64,000 nucleotides of DNA from Campylobacter sputorum subsp. sputorum. GTDB taxonomy: Bacteria > Campylobacterota > Campylobacteria > Campylobacterales > Campylobacteraceae. The stretch's first letter is position 1; every line of letters starts with the position of its first letter. The position numbers were made by a program, and so were the translations under genes. Location: NCBI RefSeq assembly GCF_008245005.1, contig NZ_CP043427.1, positions 868,001 through 932,000 of the forward strand, given 5' to 3'. The notes below the pieces were generated by a model, which saw nothing but the letters and a program-made list of their open reading frames with translations, was not told the origin of the DNA and did not search any database. Below, in pieces: positions 17,688 to 28,325 of this stretch.

Positions 17688-18869
17688 TTTTGCCTCTTTT
17701 GTTTGTAAGATAAGTTGAAGTAGAAGTTCACTATCTTCGCACTTTAAATTTTCATAAACAGCAATATCAGCTAATCTTCCAACACTAATTAAGCCGCTGT
17801 TTAAATTTAGCGCATTTGCTGCGTTTATTGTCGAACTTATCCATAAAATTTCAGCCAATTTATGTAAATCAAAACTATCGTGTATTAGCAAATTTGCTCT
17901 TAGTTCATCAAAAAAATTTAAACTTATATTTGAGCTAAGTCCGTCTGTGCCGATATTTAGTTTAATTCCACTTAAAATTAATTTTTTTAAATTTAGTGTT
18001 TTTTTGCTAAGAAGTCTATTTGAAAAGGCGCAATGCGTTATAGAGTGCATTTTTTTATCAAATTTAGAAAAATCATCCACATAAACACAGTGTGTGAAGA
18101 GTGTTTTTATATCTTTAAAATATTTTAAAAAACTATCTATATTATACATAGGCTCTAGATTTTTGTTGAAATTTAAAAGCCATTTTTTAAATCCGCCACT
18201 ACCTTTTGTTAGCCAAATTTTTTCATGATTGCTTTCTAAGAAATGCGCAGACATTAAAAGAGAGTTGTTTTTAGCAAATTCGCACGCTTTTTTTGTAAGT
18301 ATCGGATGTGTAGAATATGGCGAATGAACCGAAATGGCTGGTATAAATTTATCATTTTTGTATTTTACACTAGCATTAAATCTTTTTATAAATTTATCCC
18401 AATTATCATCACAAATTTTATCACTCGCACCTAAAATTTCATTAAAAAATACAATTCTAGCTTGTGAGTTTGCACAAATTTCCAAATCTATACCAAAACT
18501 TGAAATTTCACCTATCGTGCAAACACCACTTTTCATCATAGATTTTATAGTTTTTTCTATAAGTTTGTCATTTGCTTCTTTGCTTAAATTATCTCTAGAT
18601 TTTACGATACTTTCGACCCATTTTAAAAAATCTCCATAAACAAGGGAAGTTTTATTTGAGCTAAACTCTAAATGAGTGTGAGTATTTATAAAACCTGGTG
18701 CTATTATATCATTTGAGCAATCTATGATGGTTGCGTTTTTGTATTTGTTTTTAAGTTTTTCAAAATCATCAATTTGTATTATGGTTTTTTCAAAAGCTAT
18801 GGCTTTATCTTGCAAAATTTTAAAAGCATTTTCAAAATTTAGTATTTTTTTTGCTTTTATTATCTTCAT
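17652..18869 (-). CDS. Aminofutalosine deaminase-family metallohydrolase (menaquinone futalosine pathway)
   Basis: 405 residues, amidohydrolase superfamily. Metal-binding motifs appear in order: NTHTHLEFS (HxH, about 61-69), SVHSPYSTHP (about 180-189), AHFLESNHE (His, about 208-216), FTHCVYVDD (about 262-270) and IGTDGLSSN (Asp, about 307-315). C. jejuni Cj0067 and H. pylori HP0267 are homologues proposed to deaminate 6-amino-6-deoxyfutalosine. Cj0067 is also adjacent to the sppA-type gene Cj0068, as here. Its 5' end overlaps pglD by 4 nt. Confidence 0.85.
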   Translation of the reverse strand: MKIIKAKKILNFENAFKILQDKAIAFEKTIIQIDDFEKLKNKYKNATIIDCSNDIIAPGFINTHTHLEFSSNKTSLVYGDFLKWVESIVKSRDNLSKEANDKLIEKTIKSMMKSGVCTIGEISSFGIDLEICANSQARIVFFNEILGASDKICDDNWDKFIKRFNASVKYKNDKFIPAISVHSPYSTHPILTKKACEFAKNNSLLMSAHFLESNHEKIWLTKGSGGFKKWLLNFNKNLEPMYNIDSFLKYFKDIKTLFTHCVYVDDFSKFDKKMHSITHCAFSNRLLSKKTLNLKKLILSGIKLNIGTDGLSSNISLNFFDELRANLLIHDSFDLHKLAEILWISSTINAANALNLNSGLISVGRLADIAVYENLKCEDSELLLQLILQTKEAKKLFIGGDECSF

Positions 18870-19459
18870 ATTTTTTCTTTTATAATTTTAGCTGGAATTC
18901 CAACAGACACTACATTATGAGCTATATCTCGCACAACAACGCTTCCAGCTCCTATTGTTGTATTATCGCCTATATTAATTTTTTGTATGACGCTAGAGCC
19001 TATTCCTATATGAGTAAATTTGCCAACTTTTACTCCGCCTGCTAGACTTGCATTTGGACTAAGATGAGCAAAATCTCCTATAATGCAATCATGCTCAACC
19101 ACACAACCTGTATTTAAAATAACGCCGTTTCCAATGATAGCATCTGCATTTATTACTACATTTGGCATTATTACAATTCCTGTTTTTAACTTAACACTGG
19201 GTGAAATTATGGCACTTGGATGTATTAAATTTACTACATCAAAACCGCTTTCTTGCACTTTTTCTTGCAATTTTTGGCGAGTTTTATTATCTCCTATAGC
19301 AATTATGATATCAAATTTTTCTAAGTTTGAGTTAAATTTATTATCACTTGCATCATCTAAAAAAATGATATTTTCATATCCACAAGATCTTGCTATGTCT
19401 GCGACAACTTTGCCATGTCCGCTTGAGCCATATATATAAATATTTTTAGTTTTGTCCAT
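18866..19459 (-). CDS. pglD: PglD, UDP-4-amino-sugar N-acetyltransferase
   Basis: 197 residues. An N-terminal Rossmann-like sugar-binding domain starts [15 protein letters not shown] (about 7-21). The left-handed beta-helix follows, with the catalytic His region [16 protein letters not shown] (about 118-133) and hexapeptide repeats ending [14 protein letters not shown]. It acetylates UDP-4-amino-4,6-dideoxy-GlcNAc to UDP-diNAc-bacillosamine. PglE and PglF, which make its substrate, are not in this window and must be encoded elsewhere. It overlaps pglC by 14 nt. Confidence 0.93.
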   Translation of the reverse strand: MDKTKNIYIYGSSGHGKVVADIARSCGYENIIFLDDASDNKFNSNLEKFDIIIAIGDNKTRQKLQEKVQESGFDVVNLIHPSAIISPSVKLKTGIVIMPNVVINADAIIGNGVILNTGCVVEHDCIIGDFAHLSPNASLAGGVKVGKFTHIGIGSSVIQKINIGDNTTIGAGSVVVRDIAHNVVSVGIPAKIIKEKI

Positions 19460-20051
19460 TAAATTTTTCCGTTGTAGCCATACCTTCTTTACTTATACCA
19501 TCTTTAATTATAACTTTTTTTATGGTTAAAAGTGCTATTTTTATATCTAAAAAAAAGCTTAAATTTTTAGCATAATAAACATCATATTCAAATTTTTTAG
19601 CCCAAGAAATCGCGTTTCTACCATTAACTTGTGCAAGTCCCGTGATACCTGGGCGGACATTGTGTCTAAGTTTTTGTTCATCGTTGTAGATATTTAGATA
19701 TTCTATCAAAAGCGGTCTAGGGCCAATGAAACTCATATCTCCTTTTAATACATTAAAAAGTTGCGGTAATTCATCTAGGCTTAAAGAGCGAATTTTTTTG
19801 CCACAACTATTTAAACGCATATCATCTGGCAAAAGCTCTCCGTTTGAGTCTTTTTCATCACTCATTGTTTTAAATTTATAAATTTTAAAAATTTTTTCAT
19901 TTAAACCTGGGCGAGATTGTGTAAAAATAGCATTTTTACTTATATTTTTTTTGATAATTATATATGTTATTAACATTATTGGCGATGTTAAAATTATAAG
20001 AAAAACTGAGCCGACGATATCAAAAAATCTTTTAAAAAATAGCCTATACAT
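19446..20051 (-). CDS. pglC: PglC, phosphoglycosyl transferase initiating the N-glycan
   Basis: 201 residues, small monotopic phosphoglycosyl transferase. An N-terminal re-entrant helix (about 5-32) precedes the catalytic core with the Asp-Glu dyad in [10 protein letters not shown] (about 89-98), then FIGPRPLL (about 108-115) and [13 protein letters not shown] (about 133-145). It transfers phospho-bacillosamine from UDP to undecaprenyl phosphate on the cytoplasmic face. It overlaps pglA by 8 nt. Confidence 0.95.
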   Translation of the reverse strand: MYRLFFKRFFDIVGSVFLIILTSPIMLITYIIIKKNISKNAIFTQSRPGLNEKIFKIYKFKTMSDEKDSNGELLPDDMRLNSCGKKIRSLSLDELPQLFNVLKGDMSFIGPRPLLIEYLNIYNDEQKLRHNVRPGITGLAQVNGRNAISWAKKFEYDVYYAKNLSFFLDIKIALLTIKKVIIKDGISKEGMATTEKFNGQN

Positions 20052-21162
20052 CTAAAAAATTCCTATAATACTCTATATATTGCTTGGTTATAATGTTTTG
20101 ATCGTATTTTTCAAGCACTAAATTTCTACCATTTTGCCCCATTTGTTTTGCTAAATTTTCATTATCTAGTAAAGTTTCTATCTTGTTTGCTAAATCTTTA
20201 CTATCTTTAACATTGCAAATTAGCCCATTATATCCATCTTTGATAGCTTCATTGCAACCACTGACATTGCTTACAACACAAGGCAAACTCATACTCATAG
20301 CTTCTAAAACCGTTCTTGGAAAACCCTCTTTATAGCTTGGTAAAACATAGATATAAGTGCCTTTTAATAGCTCTTTTACTCTATCACTCCATTTTATCCA
20401 CAAGACATTTTGGTTATTTAAAAAAGATTTATCAGCACTACTTTTATTTCCCTCATATCCATCTCCAACAAAGACAAATTTAGTATCGCTTCTATCTTTT
20501 AAAATCTTTGCGGCTTCATAAAATTCCCTTATGCCCTTATGCCAAAGTGCCCTACCCATCATCAAAACTATTTTTTTATCAGTTTTAAAATCATACTTAG
20601 TTACTAAATTTGGATTAAATTCATTTGCATTCACACCAACGCTTTTTATTCTTTTTACTTTATCTTTTTTTATTATATTGTGTTTTATCATATAATCAGG
20701 GTCGCTATCATTTACAAAAATAGTTCCGTTACTTAGAGCAAATGATTTTTTATACAGCATTTCTATGGTAAATCTTACAATTTTTGACTTAATATCATTA
20801 TCTATATAAAAGCTTCCAAGACCTTCTACTAAATTTAAAACAACTTTTATACCAGCTTTTTTTGCTGCAAAAGTTCCAAAAACATTGCTTTTATGTGCCG
20901 CAGTTTGAAGCATATCTAAATTTAGAGTTGATAAAATAGAAGCTAAATTTTGTGTGTCTTTTTTAACTTTTAGTGGATTTAAACTAGCTTTGTCTATCTC
21001 ATATATAATTGTTTTAAATTCTTCTTGTATAGGCTTTGTATAAGCTCCGTATGGCTCGATGGCTATAACTTCGTGTCCAAGCCTTTTTAATTCACGCATA
21101 ATTGGAGCTCTAAAATAATAAATACTCATATCAGAATGAGATAAAAAACCGATTTTAGCCAT
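20044..21162 (-). CDS. pglA: PglA, alpha-1,3-GalNAc-type glycosyltransferase
   Basis: GT4 (GT-B) enzyme of 372 residues. The start is taken as the ATG at 21162 ([11 protein letters not shown]), preceded by AAAGG with good spacing; a TTG three codons upstream is less likely. The C-terminal donor site has [19 protein letters not shown] (about 271-289), the E-x7-E motif. In C. jejuni PglA adds the first GalNAc to undecaprenyl-PP-bacillosamine. Its position between pglC and pglB matches the conserved locus. Confidence 0.92.
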   Translation of the reverse strand: MAKIGFLSHSDMSIYYFRAPIMRELKRLGHEVIAIEPYGAYTKPIQEEFKTIIYEIDKASLNPLKVKKDTQNLASILSTLNLDMLQTAAHKSNVFGTFAAKKAGIKVVLNLVEGLGSFYIDNDIKSKIVRFTIEMLYKKSFALSNGTIFVNDSDPDYMIKHNIIKKDKVKRIKSVGVNANEFNPNLVTKYDFKTDKKIVLMMGRALWHKGIREFYEAAKILKDRSDTKFVFVGDGYEGNKSSADKSFLNNQNVLWIKWSDRVKELLKGTYIYVLPSYKEGFPRTVLEAMSMSLPCVVSNVSGCNEAIKDGYNGLICNVKDSKDLANKIETLLDNENLAKQMGQNGRNLVLEKYDQNIITKQYIEYYRNFLDV

Positions 21163-21195
21163 ACTTAACAACCTTTAAATTTAAAAGTAATTTTA

Positions 21196-23328
21196 TCATT
21201 TTTTGAGTTTATAAATTTTAGTTGATCCGTTTAAAATCACTGGTTCAAATAAATTTTTATCATAATTTTCTAATACAAAAAGTTGAATATACGCACTATC
21301 ATACAAAGTTTTATCTAAAACCAAAATTCTCAAATAATCTTTCATAAAAATCACATAAAAATTGCTATTTGGATCTATGTTAAAATAATTTACATTTAAT
21401 TTTTCGTTTTGATCATAACTTGTTTCAACATATGTATTTACACTATAAGAGTTGCCATTTATCGATAATTTAGTGCCATCATTACTTAATATGACATTGT
21501 TATTTAACATTATTTGATTATCATTTGTAGCTGAAAATCTCTCACTAACCATAAAAAACGGCTGGGCAAATTCTTGCCCTGTTGTCAAATCAAGTCTAGA
21601 AAAATCTAGCACTATCGGATATATGTATATCATTCTATCTGGTAAATAGTAATAAATATCTCTTGTTTGCTTTGGCAGAGTTAAATTTTCATCTTTTAAT
21701 GATAATAAAAACTCATTAACATTTGTAGCATTATAATCTTTCATCATCTTTTTTAAATTTAATCCAAATTTTTCTTCATAATTTTTTTCTGTATATTCAA
21801 CTTCTAATCTTGCCATATTTGCAGAGCTATTTTGATCGCTTCCAAGTGCAAAGCTAACGGCGAAGTTATCACTTCCAAGATGTTTTCCTCCATCTATGAG
21901 AGTTTTTACATCTGAATAATATCTGATCGGATAACCATAATCCCACCAAGAAAGCACATAATCTTCTCTTTTTGCAATATTTTTTAAATTATCCAAACTT
22001 TCAACTTCGCTATGTGTAAAAACAGGAAATACTTTATAATCATAAATATGTTTTAAAGATGGATATAATGCACTAAATGTTACAACAAATAAAAACACAT
22101 AACCTAAAAAACGATCTTTTATATCTATTTTTGCAAAACAATACATAACAAAATAGCCAAAACCAAGAGCCATTACTGGAACTGAGTATATTGTAAATCT
22201 TAAACCACTTTTAAATGACATAAGACCCAAAAACAGAATCGGTAAAGTTAGTAGTAAAATTTTATTGTTTTTTATAAATAAAATATATCCTATAATAGAT
22301 ACCAAAAATACTATTAAATGCCCGCTAATCCTAGTTACAACTGTGTTAAAATCTATCGCAGAACTTTCTCTTATTGTTTGATTTACATTGAAAAATTTAA
22401 AAACAGCATCACCGCTATCTGCAATGTCTCTAAATATATAAAATTTAATGTTAAAAAGTATAGGGTTTAGCCCGCCAAGCCATATAAAGCATATTAACGA
22501 AGCCATAATTAATGCAAATATTACTTTTTTATCAAAAAATCTTTGGTAAAAATAGATTAAAGCATACAAAACAATAACTATAATAAATTTAATTTGTATA
22601 GAAAAGCTTGTGATTGCTAAAATCATAAAAACCATAGCTTCATAGTTTAGTTTTTCGTATCTTTCAAAAACAATGGTATATAAAAAAAACATTCCAATCA
22701 TGGCAAGTAATAGTGAGTAAGAAGATGGATACCACCATCCATATATCGCCATAAAAACCGGAATAAATATTAAATTTACTCTCTCTTTTCTTTGAACAAG
22801 TCTTGTTATGCTCCAAAAAACCATCATAGGAAGAGTGATATTTAGCATATCCGTATCGTAATATCCACTCATTGTTCTATTATAATAACTATTTGCAATA
22901 ATAGCTAGAAGTGCAGCTATAAAACCCGCTTTTGAAGCGTTTAGTTCTTTACCTATAAGTATCAAAGGCACAGCTAAGAGTGGAGATAAAAATGTACTCA
23001 TATACAAAAGTATAGTTTCTAATGAAAATGGCAAAATGTTATATAACCACATGCTAAGCGTCGAAAGAGATGAGCCATAGTAAGAAAGATCGTTTGGTTG
23101 ATGAAAACCAGCTATCATATCTCTTGTGCCCTCAGCAAATGCATATCCGTCATTTGTGCTTATCATAAGCTGATCATTCCATATAAAATGCGGATAAGCA
23201 CTAGCCCAAACTACCCAGTAAAATCTGCAAAATATCCCAAAACAAACAGCTAAAACAATCATTAAAATAGTATGTTTAGAAAGTCTAGGTAATTTATTTA
23301 GAAATTTAGCGAAATTAAAATTTGACAT
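21196..23328 (-). CDS. pglB: PglB oligosaccharyltransferase
   Basis: 710 residues, STT3 family, with about 13 N-terminal membrane helices and a C-terminal periplasmic domain (from about 430). Conserved acidic metal-site motifs are seen: NDGY (about 53-56) and GYYDTDML (about 151-158). The sequon-reading signature WWDYG is at about residues 458-462 (SWWDYGYPIRYY). It transfers the completed heptasaccharide-type glycan en bloc to Asn in D/E-X-N-X-S/T sequons. Length is typical of Campylobacter. This is the functional centre of the locus. Confidence 0.98.
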   Translation of the reverse strand: MSNFNFAKFLNKLPRLSKHTILMIVLAVCFGIFCRFYWVVWASAYPHFIWNDQLMISTNDGYAFAEGTRDMIAGFHQPNDLSYYGSSLSTLSMWLYNILPFSLETILLYMSTFLSPLLAVPLILIGKELNASKAGFIAALLAIIANSYYNRTMSGYYDTDMLNITLPMMVFWSITRLVQRKERVNLIFIPVFMAIYGWWYPSSYSLLLAMIGMFFLYTIVFERYEKLNYEAMVFMILAITSFSIQIKFIIVIVLYALIYFYQRFFDKKVIFALIMASLICFIWLGGLNPILFNIKFYIFRDIADSGDAVFKFFNVNQTIRESSAIDFNTVVTRISGHLIVFLVSIIGYILFIKNNKILLLTLPILFLGLMSFKSGLRFTIYSVPVMALGFGYFVMYCFAKIDIKDRFLGYVFLFVVTFSALYPSLKHIYDYKVFPVFTHSEVESLDNLKNIAKREDYVLSWWDYGYPIRYYSDVKTLIDGGKHLGSDNFAVSFALGSDQNSSANMARLEVEYTEKNYEEKFGLNLKKMMKDYNATNVNEFLLSLKDENLTLPKQTRDIYYYLPDRMIYIYPIVLDFSRLDLTTGQEFAQPFFMVSERFSATNDNQIMLNNNVILSNDGTKLSINGNSYSVNTYVETSYDQNEKLNVNYFNIDPNSNFYVIFMKDYLRILVLDKTLYDSAYIQLFVLENYDKNLFEPVILNGSTKIYKLKK

Positions 23329-23415
23329 ACAAAACCTTGTTTTTACAAAAATTTATCCCAAAGAAAACTACAATTTTATCTTATTTTATATAATAGATAT
23401 ATAAATAACATTTAT

Positions 23416-24543
23416 TTAAGCCATATTTTTATGAGTTTCTTCTATTTTTTGGATTAACTCATTTGTGATTTTAACTTTATCAAAAAACATAGCCCTTGTT
23501 TTAGCTTTTTGCTCATAAGTTTTAACAAAACTCTCATCATCTATTGCTTTTTGCATAGCATTTTGTGTAGAAAGCTCATCATTAACAGGAACCAACACAC
23601 CCCATTCGTCATCGCCTAAAAGCTCCCTTGCACCACTTTTATGATCGCTTGATATGATAAATTTTCCGCACGCAAGTGCTTCTATCAAAGCATTTGAAAA
23701 GCCCTCAAAAAGACTAACAAATACAAAAGCATAACATTTGCTCATATATTTATAAGGATTTTTTTCAAAGCCCATTAAATGCACCCTATTTTCTAAATTT
23801 AACTCTTTTATAAGGTTTTGAAGTTCGTTTTTTAATACACCCTCTCCTAATATAACCAAATCAAATTTATCATTTTTAAGTTTAGAAAAAGCTCTTATTA
23901 AAAGAGAATGATTTTTACCACTATCAAGCCTACCAACGCTTAAAAAAAATGGTTTATTGAGATTTTTATCTATTTCTTCATTTGAAAGTTTGGTTATGGT
24001 TTGCATATCAATAGCATTATATAAAACCCACATTTTGTCTTTTTTTATACCAAAATTTTGCTCTAAATCAATCAAATTTCCAAGTGAATTTGGCATTATT
24101 AAATCAGCTTTTGGATACAAAAATTTAAGCAAAGTTTTACTTATAAATGATTTTAAATTTTTTTCTTTATAAAGCACTGATGGTGTTGAGCATTCGTTAA
24201 ATATCATAGCTCCTTTTAATCCAAAAATTCTAGCAAAACCAGCAATGTAACAAGGGCGATTCATCCATACAAAATGTATGTCAATTCCAAGTTTATTACA
24301 AAGTTTTTTATATTTTAAGCCCAAAAATGGAAGTTTTAATAATTTTTTTATGCCATTTTCAAATGGTGCGGATTTTTCTATAAAATGAGTATTTACTTCA
24401 TTTGGTATATCATAATACAACCTATCATTCATAATAATTAAATGAACTTCGTATTTTTTTATAAGCTCACCTAGCAAATTACTTACAACTCTCTCAGCCC
24501 CACCACCAGCCATAGAATAGATAAAAACAGCTATTTTTTTCAT
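23416..24543 (-). CDS. pglJ: PglJ-like GalNAc transferase
   Basis: GT4 enzyme. The ATG at 24543 (MKKIAVFIYSMAGGGAERVV) overlaps the previous gene's stop as ATGA and has a GGAG site, so it is preferred to an in-frame upstream start. Resemblance to C. jejuni PglJ is visible in the GGAERVV N-terminus, the KLPFL..KYKK segment and ECSTPSV.YK (about 120-130). The donor motif FVSLFEGFSNALIEALACG is at about residues 278-296. It probably adds the next GalNAc to the lipid-linked glycan. Orthology is judged by eye. Confidence 0.75.
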   Translation of the reverse strand: MKKIAVFIYSMAGGGAERVVSNLLGELIKKYEVHLIIMNDRLYYDIPNEVNTHFIEKSAPFENGIKKLLKLPFLGLKYKKLCNKLGIDIHFVWMNRPCYIAGFARIFGLKGAMIFNECSTPSVLYKEKNLKSFISKTLLKFLYPKADLIMPNSLGNLIDLEQNFGIKKDKMWVLYNAIDMQTITKLSNEEIDKNLNKPFFLSVGRLDSGKNHSLLIRAFSKLKNDKFDLVILGEGVLKNELQNLIKELNLENRVHLMGFEKNPYKYMSKCYAFVFVSLFEGFSNALIEALACGKFIISSDHKSGARELLGDDEWGVLVPVNDELSTQNAMQKAIDDESFVKTYEQKAKTRAMFFDKVKITNELIQKIEETHKNMA

Positions 24544-25583
24544 TTTTTCTCCACCAAATTTTCTATAAGGTTTTCCCATTTTTTTGTTATATTTTCAGTT
24601 TTAAAATTTTCTAAAGTAGCTTTTGTATTTTTAATTATTAATTTGCCTAAATCCTCTTTTAGTATAGCCATTTCAAGTTTTTTAGCAAGTTCATCGCTAT
24701 TTCCTATATCAAATAAAAATCCAGTTTTGCCATCTTCTATAAGCTCAACTCCCCCAGCTGTTTTGCTAGAAATCCTAACACATTCATAAAATGCACTTTC
24801 TATTAGCACATTTGAAAGTCCTTCACTATATGAAGCAAGCACAAAAATTTTAGCTTTTTTATAAATTTCTTTTATATCTGTTATATGACCTAAAAATTCG
24901 ATATTTAAGCTTAGTTTTTTAGCTTTTTTTTCTAAAACATCTCTTAAAGAGCCATCTCCTGCTATTAAAATGCGGTAATCTTTGAGTAAGCTTTTATCTG
25001 TTTTTGAAAGAGCGTCAAAAAAAACATCGTAACCTTTTACTTTTTCAAGTCTTGCTACGCTTAAAATTATATTTTCTTTTTCTGATATTTCTGGAAAATC
25101 TGCGAAAAATGGATTATACATTATGACGCAATTTTTTACAAATTTTGAGTAGTAATTTAAATCACTTTTTGTAAGCAGTGTTAATGCATCAACTCGCCTG
25201 TAAGCTACATTTCTTATAAAAGTAAAAATTTTGCTTTGTAAAAATTCATGAGAATTATGCTCTGTTGCTATGAGTTTATAGTTTAGCCCAAAATTTGCTA
25301 TAGCGCAAGCTACGTTTGTCCAGTCTATAAAGCTTATTATGACATCTGGATTTTCATTTTTAAAACATTTTCTTAATTTTATATATTTATCAAATTTACT
25401 ACTATTTTCATAAACATTTAAATTTATAAATTTTACAGACTTATCAAATTTATAAAGTCCATCATCTTTTTCTAAAATAGCTATGCAAACTTCACTATTT
25501 TTTATGAAATAATTTGCTAAAACTTGAAGCACCCGCTCTGCTCCACCATTTCTAAGAGCTGCTATGACAAATAAAATTTTCAT
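24540..25583 (-). CDS. PglH-like GT4 glycosyltransferase (first of two)
   Basis: 347 residues. The GGAERVL N-terminus (about 13-19), SFIDWTNVACAIANFGL (about 83-99), TEHNSHEFL and donor motif LASYSEGLSNVLIESAF (about 257-273) resemble C. jejuni PglH, which adds several GalNAc units processively. A second PglH-like gene at 26536 is its paralogue, so which one carries the polymerase role cannot be told. It overlaps both neighbours by 4 nt. Confidence 0.75.
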   Translation of the reverse strand: MKILFVIAALRNGGAERVLQVLANYFIKNSEVCIAILEKDDGLYKFDKSVKFINLNVYENSSKFDKYIKLRKCFKNENPDVIISFIDWTNVACAIANFGLNYKLIATEHNSHEFLQSKIFTFIRNVAYRRVDALTLLTKSDLNYYSKFVKNCVIMYNPFFADFPEISEKENIILSVARLEKVKGYDVFFDALSKTDKSLLKDYRILIAGDGSLRDVLEKKAKKLSLNIEFLGHITDIKEIYKKAKIFVLASYSEGLSNVLIESAFYECVRISSKTAGGVELIEDGKTGFLFDIGNSDELAKKLEMAILKEDLGKLIIKNTKATLENFKTENITKKWENLIENLVEKK

Positions 25584-26560
25584 CTCAAGCCTTTGTAAAT
25601 TTTAAAAACTACCTTTAATAAAAGCGGATGAATGGCTAAAAGTATAATCAAAATCTTTTTTTTAAAATATTTTGTTTTTACCATAAAAACACTAAATAGT
25701 TTTTTTTTGATAAGATTAGAAAATTCATAAATTTTAGGATAAAACTCGCTTGATTTGCTTCTTAAGATACCAATACTTGTATCAAACATAGACGAACAAA
25801 GTGCGTAATTAGCTTCGTTTGTAAGCTCTTTATAATTTTGCTTAATCAAATTTGTAAATCTTTGCACACTATCAACAGCTATTAAGTTTTTTTGACTAAA
25901 TGAATGCACGGTTGAGCCTTCTCTAATGCGGTAAAAGTAGTATTTTGTATCGCTATAAGCTATGTTTTGAGCTTTATGTATAACATCAAAAGATATGAAA
26001 ATATCTTCGTAAATTCTACCCTCAGGAAAACGCAAATCATCAAAAATTTCTCTTTTATATAAAAAAATACATGGCGAAAAAGAAAGATGAGCCGTGCAAA
26101 TTGCCTTTAAAAGCTCTTTTGAACTTAAAATCTTTTCAGAGCTATTTGTTTGTGCTATATCGGTATTTAGTCGATTTTGACTAAATGCTTGAAAGCTTAT
26201 CATACTCATTTTTGTTTGAAATTTACTTGCCATATCATAAAGTTTTTGTATGAAATTTTCTCCCAACACATCATCGCTATCAACAAAACTTATAAAATCC
26301 CCTTTTGATTTATCAAGACCTAAATTTCTAGCACTACTTTGACCACCATTTTGCTTGTGAAAAACTTTTATGCGACTATCATTTTTTGCAAACTCATCGC
26401 AAATTTCGCCACTTTTATCGCTTGAACCATCATCTATAAGTAAAATTTCCAAATTTTTATAAGTTTGGTTTATGATGGAATTTAAGCACTCTTTTAGATA
26501 ATCTTCAACATTATAAACAGGAACTATAATGCTTATTAGGCTTTTATCAAATTTATCCAT
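25580..26560 (-). CDS. GT2-family glycosyltransferase
   Basis: 326 residues. GT-A fold with ISIIVPVYNVEDYLKECL (about 9-26), LLIDDGSSDKSGEIC (about 39-53) and the DXD-like FVDSDDVLG (about 92-100). The C-terminal third is hydrophobic and basic and may touch the membrane. It sits where pglI (branching glucosyltransferase) lies in C. jejuni, but similarity to PglI is only that of the family. It probably adds a side branch to the glycan. Confidence 0.75.
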   Translation of the reverse strand: MDKFDKSLISIIVPVYNVEDYLKECLNSIINQTYKNLEILLIDDGSSDKSGEICDEFAKNDSRIKVFHKQNGGQSSARNLGLDKSKGDFISFVDSDDVLGENFIQKLYDMASKFQTKMSMISFQAFSQNRLNTDIAQTNSSEKILSSKELLKAICTAHLSFSPCIFLYKREIFDDLRFPEGRIYEDIFISFDVIHKAQNIAYSDTKYYFYRIREGSTVHSFSQKNLIAVDSVQRFTNLIKQNYKELTNEANYALCSSMFDTSIGILRSKSSEFYPKIYEFSNLIKKKLFSVFMVKTKYFKKKILIILLAIHPLLLKVVFKIYKGLR

Positions 26561-27585
26561 TTTTTTCCTATATTTTCTACTAAAAAATCATCTCTTCTAA
26601 GATTTGCATTTTGCACAAATTTATCTCTTAAATCTTCATCTTTCATCAAATTTTCTAATCTATTTGCTATCATATTTTCATCATCAACTTCGCATAAATA
26701 ACCATCAAAATTATCTTTTATAAGCTCACTTGGTCCTGCTATACAATCAGTAGAAATTCTTGCACAATCAAAAAATATACTTTCCATAAGTATATTGCAA
26801 AACCCCTCGGCTCTACTAGTTACAACAACTATCTTTGATTTTTCATAGTAAGTTTGTATATCTTTTACAAATCCCAAAAATTCAACTTTTAAATTTAGCT
26901 CTTTTGCTAAATTTTCTAATTCATCTCTTAAAACTCCATCTCCTGCTATTATAATTTTCCAGTTTTTAAGCAAATTTTTATCAATCAAACTAAGCGATTT
27001 TAAAAAAACATCAACACCTTTAAAAATTTCTAATCTACCAGCAGCTAAAATGATATTTTCTTTTTTTAAATCTCTTTTTTGAAACTCAAACATAGGATTT
27101 TGTATAATCTCAACATTTTTTACAAATTTTTTATAATAAAGCAAATCATAACTCGTTAAAACAGACAATGCCTCTGATTTTGGATATGTTAGTCGCTTTA
27201 AAATTTTCCAAATTTTTGATTTTAAAAAGCTATGATTTGTGTGTTCGCTTATAAAAATTCTTTGATCTTTATTTGCTAAAAGTGTCAAAATATTCATATA
27301 ATCCAAAAAACTAATCACAGCATCAAATTTATTTTCTTTTAAAAATTTCCTTAAAACGATGAATTTCTCAAATCTTTTTGTTAAATTTTTAAAAAAACCT
27401 AAATTCTCAACACTCAAATTTGCACTCACAACCTTAACATCTGGCAAAATATCATAAAATGGTGGCATAGAGTCAAATTTAAAAATGGTAATATCAAATT
27501 CTTTACTCAAATGATTTGCTAAGACACTCATTACTCTCTCAGCTCCACCTTTTGAAAGCGTAGAGATTATAAAACAAATTTTCAC
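26536..27585 (-). CDS. PglH-like GT4 glycosyltransferase (second of two)
   Basis: 349 residues, paralogous to the product of 24540-25583. It has KGGAERVMSVLANHL (about 12-26), ISFLDYMNILTLLAN, ISEHTNHSFLKSKIW, and the donor segment VTSRAEGFCNILMESIF (about 258-274). By memory it resembles C. jejuni PglH slightly more than the other copy (ISEH, RLTYP...LSVL). It presumably extends the N-glycan with GalNAc. It overlaps its neighbours. Confidence 0.75.
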   Translation of the reverse strand: MKICFIISTLSKGGAERVMSVLANHLSKEFDITIFKFDSMPPFYDILPDVKVVSANLSVENLGFFKNLTKRFEKFIVLRKFLKENKFDAVISFLDYMNILTLLANKDQRIFISEHTNHSFLKSKIWKILKRLTYPKSEALSVLTSYDLLYYKKFVKNVEIIQNPMFEFQKRDLKKENIILAAGRLEIFKGVDVFLKSLSLIDKNLLKNWKIIIAGDGVLRDELENLAKELNLKVEFLGFVKDIQTYYEKSKIVVVTSRAEGFCNILMESIFFDCARISTDCIAGPSELIKDNFDGYLCEVDDENMIANRLENLMKDEDLRDKFVQNANLRRDDFLVENIGKKWINLIKA

Positions 27586-28325
27586 TATTTTCCCTTTGTG
27601 ATTTTTTTATAATCACTAAATAGCGATATAATGCGAGTTTTGAGTATGTATTTTAAAATTTCATATCTCTTAGCAAGGCTTATTTTAATTTTAGCAAAAT
27701 CTCTCTCGCTTTGTATATTGCTACTACTTAAATCTTTTGGATGTGAAAAAATATCACAAAAACAGAGCTTAATGTCTGCTAAAAGCCTAGTCCAATCATC
27801 AGCAACATACAAATAATCATTTTGTAAATCTAAAATTTTTTTAGCAGCTATTTTATCTAGAGCATAGCAGCAAGCTCTTGTAAAACACCCCTTAGATAGG
27901 TCATTTACTAAAAAAAGTTCATCTTTTATATTTTTTGCAAATGCACTATAGCTATCTTGACCACCGCAAATCATAAGAGAATTTTTAGGTAAAATTTCCA
28001 AAAAACTCTCCACTTTTTCTATCATTTCATCATCGCCAATAATATCATCTTCAAAAATAAGTGCGATATCGTTGTTGCTTTTTAAAAAAGTCTCATAAAC
28101 TAACTTATGACTTAAAGCACACCCTACTTCAGCTGGACTTAAAATTTTACCCGCTTTATAAAATGTCGGTGCTATATTTTTATAATAACTTAAAGCATCA
28201 AATTCACGCCCATCTATAGCTTCTATAAGTTTAAATTTATCATAAAATTTAGGAAATTCATTCTTTAAAAATTCCCTTCTTTTTTTATCTTTTTTTAAAG
28301 ATATGAGATAAATTTCATATTTCAA
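27585..28325 (-). CDS. GT25-family (LPS-type) glycosyltransferase
   Basis: 246 residues. Family 25 signatures are IYLISLKKDKKRREFLK (about 4-20), EAIDGRE (about 38-44), LSPAEVGCALSHKLVYE (about 61-77) and LIFEDDI (about 88-94). GT25 enzymes usually add galactose or glucose to LOS. Its presence inside a pgl operon is unlike C. jejuni and suggests a species-specific sugar on the N-glycan. It overlaps the flippase gene by 4 nt. Confidence 0.85.
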   Translation of the reverse strand: MKYEIYLISLKKDKKRREFLKNEFPKFYDKFKLIEAIDGREFDALSYYKNIAPTFYKAGKILSPAEVGCALSHKLVYETFLKSNNDIALIFEDDIIGDDEMIEKVESFLEILPKNSLMICGGQDSYSAFAKNIKDELFLVNDLSKGCFTRACCYALDKIAAKKILDLQNDYLYVADDWTRLLADIKLCFCDIFSHPKDLSSSNIQSERDFAKIKISLAKRYEILKYILKTRIISLFSDYKKITKGK